From assembly GCF_902150065.1 (NCBI RefSeq), contig NC_043983.1:10533321-10597320 (forward strand): a stretch of 64,000 nt of DNA. The letters run 5' to 3'. The notes under the pieces were generated by a model. It saw only the letters and a program-made list of their open reading frames with translations. It ran no database searches and was not told the origin of the DNA. The position numbers and the translations under genes were made by a program. This document shows positions 36,913-47,347 of the stretch, piece after piece (positions within the stretch are counted from its first letter, which is position 1; every line of letters begins with the position of its first letter). The DNA comes from Myripristis murdjan. Its lineage: Eukaryota > Chordata > Actinopteri > Holocentriformes > Holocentridae.

Positions 36913-37477
36913 GTAAGTTTTCTGTGCGTGTGTGTGTGTGTATGTGTGCGTGTGTGTGCAGAAATGTAGTACATCACTTCTGTGAGTGTCGGGATGAAAG
37001 TTAGATGGCGGAAGCGGCGGGTCGCAGCGCACTTTAAATTACAGCGTCAGCCTGAACACGACTCAGCGGTGCATTTTTGGCCGCTGAATATTGGGAGTTG
37101 CATTTCTTTTGGGCCTTTAAAGCGACAGAGGTGACGCGTTCCCCCCGCGCATTCATTTCCATAGGGCTGAACTTCAATCCTCGCCTGTGTAATGCTCCCC
37201 TGGTTTGATCACGTACCAGCCGCGGTGGCGAGCAAGCACCAAGTTTCAACAATGTGTATACTGTTGTATGTCATCGCTGTCAGTCACAACGTGGCGTGAC
37301 TGGCACCCAGAGGGACAAGAGATCATGATACGCTCACTCCACAGGCGTGATGAGAGCTGGATTATCACTTTCACGCAGCCCCAATTAAATGTCCCTTAAT
37401 TTTGGCTGTCCCGTCCCAGGCCGCGCACCTTCAGGTTTGTCACAGGGGTCCCGCAAACCAGGGGCCAAAGAGGAGAG

Positions 37478-38995
37478 ATGGGGGACTGGAACATGAGAGT
37501 TGATACTCTGAGTGAGGAGGCCCTGAGGAGGCTGGCAGAGATGCTGGACAACACCACCTGTGGATGGAGGCAGCTGGCCAGTGTGGTGACTGAGCAGCCT
37601 CGGTTCCGCTGCAGGTGAGAGACTGCGCTGACAACCGGACCTGTGGCGGCTGCTCGAAGGAAATGCCATCCCTTCTCATGCTTAGTGGTATTAACCCCCA
37701 TGAGTTTACGATCCTGTAATCTAAAAGATTTTCTCCTCAATGAAATGAGTGGAAAGAGTACCACAAATTCCTACTCAAGTTGAATTATAGAAGAAAAAGA
37801 ACTGCTGTAAAAATCTACTAAAGTAAAAGTAAAAAAAAAAGTAACTTATTTAAAATGTACTTGAGGTAAAATTTACTGGGTTTCTTTTTCAAAACAGGAA
37901 CTGTGGTAGGTGTGATCTTTGCCATGCCATTATAAAAGGATGAGGGAACACACTTTGAACTAGATTCTTTTAAAGGTGCTTTCTGCAAAACTGCTGAGCA
38001 TTGATTGACGTCAGCACCCTGTAGATTCAGCTGATAAAAGCGAAACAGACACATAATATCATGGTTGGAAATTTTGAAATCACAAAAAGTAGAACCAACA
38101 AAGTAGAAGTAGGTTCCTCTTCTCTCTTCTCTCAACCATTTGTTGTGAAAGCCTCCACAATCTGTTACTGATTATTTAATCTCTGTAATGGATGTGATTT
38201 AAAATGTAGGGAAGTGCAACATTCAAATGAAAATGCACTTAAGTGAAAGTAAAATGACTGACTTTCAAAAATACTAAAAAATGTACAAGTACACAAAAAG
38301 CTACTCAGTTACACTGAGTAAATGTAATTAGTTCCTTCCACAGCTGGTAATGCAACATATCTTGAATGAATAAATGAATAAATTCCTGAACTCCTTCCTG
38401 CAGTGAGAGTGAGCTGACCAGCTGCTCACTGCAGGTGCTGAGCCCCACTGGCAGCCCGGGACGGTTCCTCCTGGCTCGCTTAGCTGATCGCTCCTGCACC
38501 CTGGCTTTCCTGCTCCACTGCCTGAAGAGGATGAACCATCAGGAGGCTGTGCAGTACCTCACTACCGCAGGTACAGGCAGCTGAGGTGTCAGGCATACAC
38601 AGGAGATATGGAAATCTAAAAGGTGTGCTGGTGATTCACCTGGTTAAGGTGCATGAATCTGGCCTTGGACCTTTGTCGCACACCTTCCCCCCTCTCTCTT
38701 TGGCAAACACGGCATGTATTTGAATGTCTTTGTTAAACCCTGGCATTAGTTCCCCTCTTTTTTTAATGACACCAACAAATTGTCTCAGTCATGTAACACA
38801 TTTGACATCCAAAGCAAAATTCAACCACTGCGTGTATTTTAAGAACACACAGATTTGGCTCATGTGTAAAATGTGGCATTTTTATCTTATCAGAAGGGGC
38901 AACTTTTCTCAAGTTAGTGCCTGTAATAGATGCTTGGGTTTCCTGTGACATTATCTCATCTGTATTCATGTCTGTGCATGTGAATGTTGTTGCTG

Positions 38996-39083
<88 letters not shown>

Positions 39084-42000
39084 GTGCGTGCATTTGGCAG
39101 TGACAGAGCAGATCCGGATCGTAGTGCAGCCCCAGTCCCAGGAGGCGTCAGAGGGCAGCAGGGTGGTGTTGACCTGCAAAGCCTCTGGTCCTGCTGGACT
39201 CAGCTACCAGTGGTTCAGGGGCAGAGAGGAGGTCAGTCTGTGACACGTTATCCTAACATCATACGGATATGAATGGTGAACTTAAACTTTGAAAAGGTTC
39301 TTAGATTTCAAATCAGTTAACGAGTTCTGAGAAATGAGCTGTAATCACATTTGAAGGAGCAGAGCCTGGTGCTCAGACCTTCCTCAGTATCAGCTGGATG
39401 TGATTTGGGTTGACAGGATTGTTGACAGACAAATGATTTGTCCTCTAATGCTTGGTATCAGATTTCAGAATTTTAATGAACAAAATATATTAAATGTTCA
39501 TCAGCATTTTCAGTAAATCAATCCTCATTGAATTTACTTTGTGTTTCTAATTGGAAAACTTCTTCAACCAATTACTTACTTTGTAAGAGAGTTTTTTTTT
39601 TTCTCTTAAGTTAGACTAATTCAATACTTTAACTAGAAACTATTTCAAAATGCTCACCACATCTATAGCTGTATGTAGTTTTTGTTAGATGTCTCTGATA
39701 CGAAATTAGATTTCAGTAGCGTCAGTAGCACAGCAGTATCAGATACTGTACACAGGTGAATGTGTCTCAGTGCAGAAATGACTTGTGTTTCTCTCCAGTG
39801 TCACATGTTGTAAAACACAGAATTCAGATCATATTTCTCAGAATTCTGCAGCAGAGAATTTTGGCATCTTGTCTAAACCATCCTTTAATTTTTTAATGAA
39901 GTAAGCAAATGGCAAATAGTGAAACACTTTTACTGCATATTTGCTGCATGTATTGCATTTAATGAATGTTGTTGTCTGAGTAATTAGCCTCATGCTTTCT
40001 CACAATTGAGATATTGTATGAAACGTTTTAGGAATTCTTTTGATAGGGAATCTTATTAGTGATTGAAGAATATAAGTAACTATAACAACAAAAATGCAGC
40101 ATCAAAATATCAATAAATCCATGTCAGTATTGGTGAATGCACAGATGAATCATGAATGAATGCAACACCAAAAATATGTTTTAAGCTCTTTATTTTAGTA
40201 CTTTCCCATCAACAAAACATTTATTTGTCATTCATGCTGTATTTTATATACAGCTGCATTTTATATACAATGCTTAACAGTCAGGCAGGATGCAATGTAC
40301 AGTGTGTGATTCTTTCTTACTGTTTTCTTTAGATTTTGGGTGCATCTGGGAGTGGACCAGAGCTGCTTCTCTCTCCTTTCAGCCTCGTCCACCAAGGCTC
40401 CTACACCTGCAGGGTCAACCATGGAGAAAACTGGATCTTCTCAGACTGGGCTCACATTCGCTTTATCCGCTCTGTGAACTCTAGTCCAGGTACTACATTC
40501 TTCTGTGGAAGGACACGCTCTCTCAGCTGTCCTGCCTTATCTGATGTTTCTTCTTGTCATCCACTTTCATCCCATATCATGTCATGTTCGGGTAAACCTT
40601 GTCATCTCAGGCTGTAGCAGCAGTCTGTTTCCGGGGTCAGCGAGCGGTCTGCGTATCGTCCGTCAGCCCCAGTCCCAGACAGCGTCAGAGGGCGACACTC
40701 TGTTTCTGGAGTGCCACGCTGAGGCCAACCCTCCTGCCCAGTTCCAGTGGTACCACAATAACAAACCCATGCCAGAGCACAAGACACGTTCGCTCAGAGT
40801 AAGTGTGCACATTGGGGGCTAAATGGTCTGTGGCTCGGTGTCAAAGCTACCATTGTCTTAAATGTGATCAGTAAATTCTTAGAAAACAGCCTATTTTCAC
40901 ATTTTTAAATCAGCGTGATGCGATGTTGATTTGCACTGGATCAGGGTGCTGATGGTCCAGAAAGTAACATGGGTGGTTGGTCACTAGTTCAAAAGTTTCT
41001 GTGAAATTAGACATTGAGAAAGGTAGCAAGTGAGTATTTTCTTTTAAGTCCTATGTCGTTATTACTGGAGTTATGTCAGGCCATAAAAAAACATTAAATT
41101 CAGTCCAAAGTGACCAAATATTATGCCATCGGACCCTCTTGCAAACAGTCATTTCTTAGGGTAGAATCTGGGCCAGAGCTGCAGTCATACATGTGATTTT
41201 TTCTTGAGGAAGAGAGATTAGATGTGTTATTCATTATAGACCGTTAGGTGAGCAGCTTTAAGAGATTGAGCAGGCGGTGGTTCACTGTTTTTCAGACAGT
41301 AAGCAGGACACAGGTTATTGCAACATATTGATGGGCGATCATTTACTTGGCCACTCTGGTGTCTTATCTCATAAGGGAAGTGGATCCGCTGCCCTTCCTT
41401 TTCTTTTTTTCTGTCGGTGAAAACACACCAGGGCAACCCTCCCCCTTTTCTCATGGGTGTCTGTTAGATTAGTATCAAGACTGGCATTTGATCTGTTTCA
41501 CTGTGCTGCATGCCGCTGATATTGTGTGTACGTCAACATGCATTTCCTGTAGATCCCTTGTGTGACCACAGTGCACAGAGGACTGTACAGCTGCAGGGTG
41601 TATAACTTTTACCACGAGACATGGAGCGATACAGCCCAAGTCACCATCGGTGAGACCCAGCACTTATATACATGTGTTTTTTCTGTTATTCCTCTGTAAA
41701 TCAAAGAAATCCAACTGGTCTTAACTGATAAGGCAAGAGGAAGAAGGGTTAAACTGCTTGTAATAAACATATACATAATATAACAAGTACATATTTAGAC
41801 AAATTTAGATATACCACATAGCACATAGATCCGTGTTGCACATTTTGAGCTGCTATACAACTTTATGACCCTGTCGCAGTGAGTAACTTCCTGTTTTGTT
41901 TTTGTTTTTGTTTTTTTTACAGGCCCCAGTTCCATCACTGATGCCACTTGGGTAGATGGTCCAGGTATTCTTTTTTTTTTTTTTTTTTTTGTCTGTGTTA

Positions 42001-45000
42001 TCAACATTTTATGGTCCAGGTATTCTTAATATTTTAGTTCCTCCACCGTCTTCCTCATTCCCTCACCAACATATTGATTTCTGTTTTATAGTGGCCACTT
42101 ATAATCCTGCCAGGCCTAAATCCAGTTTCTATGGTGAGTTTTGCACGGACAAAAAGAGATCAAAAGGTTAATAAGAAAAAAAAAAAAGCAAATAGTAATG
42201 CATAATTCTCCATTTTCCCCACCATAGCCACAGACAAAGTTGCCCTCATGATTGGCAACATGAACTACATCTACCACACTCAGCTCTGTGCACCGATGGC
42301 TGACGTTCACGAGCTGAGCAACCTCCTCAGGCAGCTGGATTTCAAGGTGGTGTCCCTGCTCGACCTCAACTGTCAGGAGATGCACAGTGCGGTTACCGAG
42401 TTCCTGCTGCTGCTTGACAAGGGAGTCTATGGTCAGTGTCCAGTCCATTCAGATAACATGCAATGCTCAAAACCTATTCCAAGTCTGTGCTCTGTCTATA
42501 ATCAGGCTGTGCACTGGTCCAAGTCTACAGAGAGCAGAATATAGCACTTCACCAATCTGATCATTTAAGGCTGAATTACAGCAGGGGCCCTCACATCTGA
42601 ATCTACCTGTTGTCTTTGTGCTTCTCGTTCTTCGTCCTTCCTCCTCTAGGCTTGCTGTACTTTGCTGGTCACGGTTATGAGAACTACGGCAACAGTTTCA
42701 TGGTGCCCATCGATGCGCCGGCCTCCTACACATCAGAGCACTGCTTGTGTGTGCAGAATGTGCTGCAGAGGATGCAAGAGAAAGAGACGGGACTCAACAT
42801 CTTACTGCTGGACATGTGTCGCAAAAGGTCTGGATGTTTTTTTAATGGCAAATGAGTTTGATGCCATTTTAAAAGCAATTTCCTGAAGAATAATGGACAG
42901 TGTTATTAGTATATTGTATTGTACCTTATCTTATCATTTAGTATCATATTGTTGCATATCATAGCATTAACTGTCTATCAACTGGCACAACAGGAAAACC
43001 ATGTTAATGTAGATATCAGACTTTCAAACTGACTTGTCGACCAAACGAACATGATGAGCAAAAGAGTTTATGGGAAACTGAACATCCCATTCTGCTGTAC
43101 ATCAACTATTTCCTAAGGAGTTTGAGTAAACAGAGCTCGACTGTATTCTATTTTGTACCTTTATACATCATGTCTATGTCCTTGTTACCAGCTGAACTTT
43201 CACTCACTGTTGTCCCAGGGAAGAATCTAATGAAAATGGGACTTTGAGGGACTTTAATTCGCTCATATTTGACTGGGCAGTGCATACGTATCTGTGCCTA
43301 ACTGTGTTTTCTTTATTAGAAACCTAAATGATGACATCATCCTACAACAGGGCCCATTGAAGGTGACAGCCAATATAGTGTTTGGATATGCCACGTAAGT
43401 TTTGATCTTGTGCAGCATAACTTTTCTAGGTATAATCCAGGATTACGATGACAGACATTGTCTTCATGAGTTCAATGTGTGAGGAACGAGGGAAACAAAA
43501 CCTTCACCGGTTAGTCTTGCAGCTCGAGGTCAGAGGGTAACTCTCATGTCTGACTGGTTCTGTTCAGATGTGTGGATGCAGAGGCGTATGAAGTGAAGAG
43601 AGACGGCCTGTCCAATGGCATCTTCATAAGCTTCCTGAAACAGCGTCTCTGTGAAGATGAGAAGATCACAGTCATGCTCGACAAAGTGGCTGAAGGTATG
43701 TGCGTCACAGCTGGCTCTTCTCATTACAGGCAAACACTTAAGCTATGATTACAGTTGGGATTTGAATCTGAGTTTTTAGATCTGACTCTGTACATCAGAT
43801 TTTGCTTGTAAATGCATATTGTGGATCAACTGCATCCATATTTCATAAACAATATTGGCCTGACCACTTGCATATTGGGTTTTAAAGATCTGTTAGTGAT
43901 TGGTCTAATTTTTACGCATCCAAAACTGGCGCTTGATGCAATCTGGCATAATCAGATAATAAAATTAGTATAACATCAGCCTTAGTTGCTTACTTGAGCT
44001 GACAGTCTACTTTGGTGTTATTGATTTAAGTTTGAAATGCATCACTAGTCTGCCAGTGTTGTAGGTATTACATGATGAACATTGACCAGAAATACAGCAT
44101 TTATGCATCCCGTGCTTTGTGTTTAATGATACAAGGTGCATTAACTGCACAAATCAATGCATTTATCACCAGACATGGGTCGCTGTGAGATCACGCGGGG
44201 CAGGCAGGCTCTGGAGCTGCGCAGTAATCTGTCAGAGCGACGCTCCCTCACTGACCGCATACACAACTCTGACTGTCCCGCCGCCTCTTCAGCTCGCAAC
44301 CTGCAGTGGGGCATTGCTCACGGTACTCTGTACACAAATATTATTATGACTTGTTTGGATATATCTGCAGTTATTTCATGTCTACTTTTTTTTTTTTTTT
44401 TTTTTTAAACTGACACGGAATTTGCAAATGTATATTATACAATAAGATGATTTCACATGCATGGATTAAGCTTCAGCTAAAACTTTCCTCTGAATAGAGT
44501 AAAATGAATTCAAACGTCTGCCTCCGTAGACCTGCCTAAGAGCCGGAACCTGCTGTTTGACTGTGGAGTGAAAGTGCAGCTTGGCTTTGCCGCAGAGTTC
44601 TCCAACATCATGATCATCTACACTCGGATCCTGGAGAAGCCTCGGGATGTTGTCTCCTGCTCCGCTCAGCTTACAGACTTCCCAGAGGTGTGTTGGTTGA
44701 GCCTCTCAAACCTCATCTCATCCTTTCCCTCACAAATAATAATAATGTGTTAATTTATCCTGGGCCAATGACCCATCATACTTGAAAGCAGAATAAGTGA
44801 AACCCTTTGCATGGGATGTTACTGTGGCAGGATCTGGACATTGATCTGAAGAAGAGCAATCAGGAGACTCTGGTTGAAGCAGGAAGTTTACTGTTGATCA
44901 AGGAAAATCTTCCTTCCCCAGAAGTCCCCAGCCTCTACACGCGCCTGCGGAGCCTGCAGAGGCTTAAGGTCAGGGCCATCGTCTTTGATGTGTTCACAGC

Positions 45001-45683
45001 ATGTGTGTTTTCTTGTATGGCCAGCACGCTCCTTTGATTTCATAGATATATTAGATTCCAAATTTGTGGACTCTAATATAATGAATCAAATCAAGAGTTG
45101 ATTTGATCCATATATTTATACACAGTATCGTACCTGTTTTTAAGGAGCAGTACCTCATGCACTTTGTCTTTTTCTCAACCATGAAAACCCATTTTGCTTT
45201 CTGCCTTTTTTATAGGCCGAGCTCACATTCACTGTGTGTCTTCACTACTGCTATTCCAACATGGATGAGGACATCCAGGAAAGGCAAACGGTCACAGTTG
45301 GCAAACCTCTGGTCTCCAAACTCAACCTCCACGAGCCACGGGTGCCCTGCTGCAGCTCTCCCCCCTCCTCCTTCGACCTTCTCTCCCTCGAAGTCCCCGA
45401 GTCCTCCTCCTTTGCAGAGGCTCTTGGGTCAGACCTGCCTGCCTCTGAAACATCCTCCACTGGATCAGCCTCAACCACCTGGTCCTATTATTCACAGACT
45501 GCCGTAGATTCTGCCACCGCCGACGGTCCGACTTCGTCCCGGAGAGCCAACATACCAGAGGAGTCTGAACTGTTTGACTGTGATGCCCCTAAACCTCTCA
45601 CCGCCAGCACCAGTTTGCCTCCCAGCCACGGAAAGGACACAAAATACAAATTTAGCAACATGTACAACTTCAGTTCTTATTAA
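37478..45683 (+). CDS. Paracaspase of the MALT1 family (MALT1 or its paralogue PCASP2)
   Basis: Arg-specific cysteine protease and scaffold of the CARD-BCL10-MALT1 complex leading to NF-kB in immune cells. Coding exons: 37478-37614, 38404-38570, 39101-39231, 40333-40489, 40611-40798, 41553-41649, 41923-41964, 42092-42133, 42228-42431, 42650-42827, 43320-43394, 43568-43695, 44173-44322, 44530-44687, 44831-44968, 45216-45683; 819 aa (human MALT1 824/813). Death domain at about 8-100; two Ig domains at about 103-290 (CKASGPAGLSYQWFRG; FLECHAEANPPAQFQWY). Caspase-like domain at about 322-545, with His396 in FAGHGYENYG and Cys445 in LLLDMCRKR, the same 49-residue spacing as human H415/C464. Acidic pocket residues matching D365, D462 and E500 are kept, and the allosteric Trp is W561 (NLQWGIAH). 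Third Ig domain at about 565-700. The divergent Ser-rich tail shows no exact PxExx(D/E/aromatic) TRAF6 motif. Looks catalytically competent. The paralogue assignment is inference from synteny. Confidence 0.95.
38999..39078 (+). repeat. (TG)40 microsatellite before paracaspase exon 39101-39231
   Basis: Eighty nucleotides of pure TG, followed by a short interrupted part and the acceptor catttggcag at 39100. The TG tract takes the place of a normal polypyrimidine tract. Confidence 0.95.
41923..41964 (+). CDS. Paracaspase microexon A (42 nt, phase 1-1)
   Basis: It encodes SSITDATWVDGP preceded by the junction Gly-Pro. The acceptor is a T-rich tract ending ttttttttacag and the donor is gtattc. 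Being 42 nt and phase 1 at both ends, it can be skipped without changing frame. It lies between the second Ig domain and the protease, where human MALT1 has its alternatively spliced exon 7. Confidence 0.75.
42092..42133 (+). CDS. Paracaspase microexon B (42 nt, phase 1-1)
   Basis: Second consecutive 42-nt symmetric exon, acceptor ttttatag, donor gtgagt. It encodes VATYNPARPKSSFY before the ATDKVALM start of the protease domain. Like its neighbour it can be included or skipped in frame. No TRAF6 motif is visible in either peptide. Confidence 0.75.
42650..42827 (+). CDS. Paracaspase exon carrying the catalytic His-Cys dyad
   Basis: One 178-nt exon encodes both catalytic residues. It begins with the Gly codon split from the previous exon (GVYGLLYFAGHG) and ends inside the Arg codon of DMCRKR, just after the catalytic Cys. 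PIDAPASYTSEHCLCVQNVL and RMQEKETGLNILLLD lie between the two residues, close to human MALT1. The donor (gtctgg) is weak, but the next exon restores the frame exactly (AG plus A). Confidence 0.93.
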
Positions 45684-45914
45684 GGGGCACTGAGTCTGAC
45701 CTTTACAAACCTGGTGCGAAATCATCAAAAGAACAAGAAAGTCAAAAGGAAGAAAAACCCCTTGTGAATGTGAATTTGTCATATTACAAAACCTGCAGAT
45801 CATTTTTTGTTCAATTTGCTGTTACTTTCTTAGTATCCATTCATTAACTGTTTGTGCAGCTCACTTGTAAACATTAACAGAGAAATGAATGAAATGGACT
45901 ATTTCTGATGCACT

Positions 45915-45951
<37 letters not shown>

Positions 45952-46317
45952 AAGTTCCAGCCTGATAGGTCTCTTTGTTTGTCAAAGGGAACAAAGAGGA
46001 CATGTAATTACTTTACAGCCAGTGTATTAATTAAGTTTGTAGAACAACCAAACATTTGTAATTGCTATTTGTATATGGTACAGCTCTCCAAACATCGTAA
46101 TTTCTGTGTGTGTATTTAGCAAGGTGTTTTACATAAGGCACGTTAATGTTTGCTAGTTATATTTCATTCAAATCTGTTCCTGTAAATACAGTACACATTT
46201 GGCATGCTGCCCAGGGGTCTAGGCACAGTTATTTTCAGTTTCCATTAACTTGTACTGTCCTGTATGTGTATACTGTAGTGAAATAATGGGCTACTTTTTT
46301 TTTATTGAACATATATT
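45684..46317 (+). other. Paracaspase 3' UTR
   Basis: AT-rich 3' flank with the A33 run. No clear AATAAA before the dispersed repeat begins; the first is at 46387-46392 inside it. Confidence 0.55.
45917..45949 (+). repeat. 33-nt poly(A) run in the paracaspase 3' region
   Basis: Pure A run 234 bp after the stop codon. No AATAAA lies 10-30 nt upstream, so it is genomic poly(A) and not a cleavage mark. Confidence 0.9.
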
Positions 46318-47168
46318 TATGAACATACAAATTCTTATTGAGGATACATACACACAATGCACCACAATATCAACGTTTATAAACTAAATAAAAATGAAAA
46401 ATAATAAATAAATAAATAAATAAATAAATAAAGTATGAGGTTTTATACACAAAATATATACAGAAAATGTGTGATTGACCAGTCCCCTCTTAAACACAAG
46501 GTGGAGATAAAAACAAAAATACAGAGCAACCATAAGAGGCATGTATCATATTAACAAGAAATGGGATATATCCCCAAAATCCTTATTTTTTTTTTAACTA
46601 GTGTCCATTTTTTAAGTGATAAGAAAAATAATTTGAAATCATTTCTAAACCAAGCAAAGGAAGACTTGCTATTCCTCCACTTACCACAATGAATTATTGA
46701 AATTAATTATTAATAATTATTGTACCCACAAGAAGGATCATATTAATCATGTCAGATATAGAGGAATTTAGTTTATCTGTATGAAAAATATGAGAAATAT
46801 GGAAATGTTGAATGTCGTTTTATCATAAGTGATAACCAATTTTTAATATATAACCAAGCCCTTCTGGACACCGGGCGTAAGAAAATCATATGTTACAAAT
46901 TGTACAAGGGTCCACTTCAAATTTGAACCTTTTTAAGGAATTATGCAACCAGGTAAACCCTATTAAATATTCTGAGATGAGTTTATTAAACCATTAGAAT
47001 TTAAATTGCTGTATCCATAACCAGCGTTTCCAGTTCAGCTGCTTGTACTTACTTCCTGCTGCTGTAATCACGACACGACGTGTGTTTCAAAACAGCACTA
47101 CTGAATTTATTGCATTTATTATCATTTAGGTGACAGTCATTGATCATTATCATTGCCAGTGTTGACTC
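46318..47168 (+). repeat. Dispersed repeat, copy 2 (upstream of safb)
   Basis: Longer copy of the same element. On the minus strand its left border reads aataaaaaaaaa, like the poly(A) end of a minus-strand retroposon. It contains a simple AAAT array (46402-46432). The copy stops within 40 bp of the safb NRF-1/CRE motifs. Confidence 0.75.
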
Positions 47169-47169
47169 A

Positions 47170-47347
47170 GCCGCTCGCTCGGTCCCGCTGCGCTATAACC
47201 GCACTGCGCCTGCGCACTGACGTCGGGCTGTGCACGCCATTTTGCAGCAGTTAGCGAGCGAGCCGCCTGTTTCCATGCACTAACATTAAAACAGACTACG
47301 CAGCGATTTTCCCACGCTGAAGACACATTTTTTTCGTAATCAAAACG
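47170..47347 (+). promoter_or_regulatory. safb: safb promoter and 5' UTR
   Basis: CpG-rich region containing an NRF-1-type TGCGCCTGCGCA (47205-47216), a CRE-like TGACGTCG (47218-47225) and a YY1-type CGCCATTTTG (47235-47244) in close series. This is a classical TATA-less housekeeping arrangement. It starts directly after copy 2 of the dispersed repeat. Confidence 0.6.

Larger units (their letters stand above)
36215..37477 (+). other. mrpl54 3' UTR, then paracaspase 5' flank
   Basis: mrpl54 3' UTR to about 36600, then the octamer/ETS-IRF flank, the putative exon 1 donor at 36912, a TG-rich tract (36924-36960) and a CpG-rich stretch (37000-37250). Open frames here are chance. Confidence 0.6.

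Noticed and set aside
38917-39272. Val-Cys repeat frames across 39000-39080
   Set aside because: Produced by the TG microsatellite; the real exon begins at 39101.
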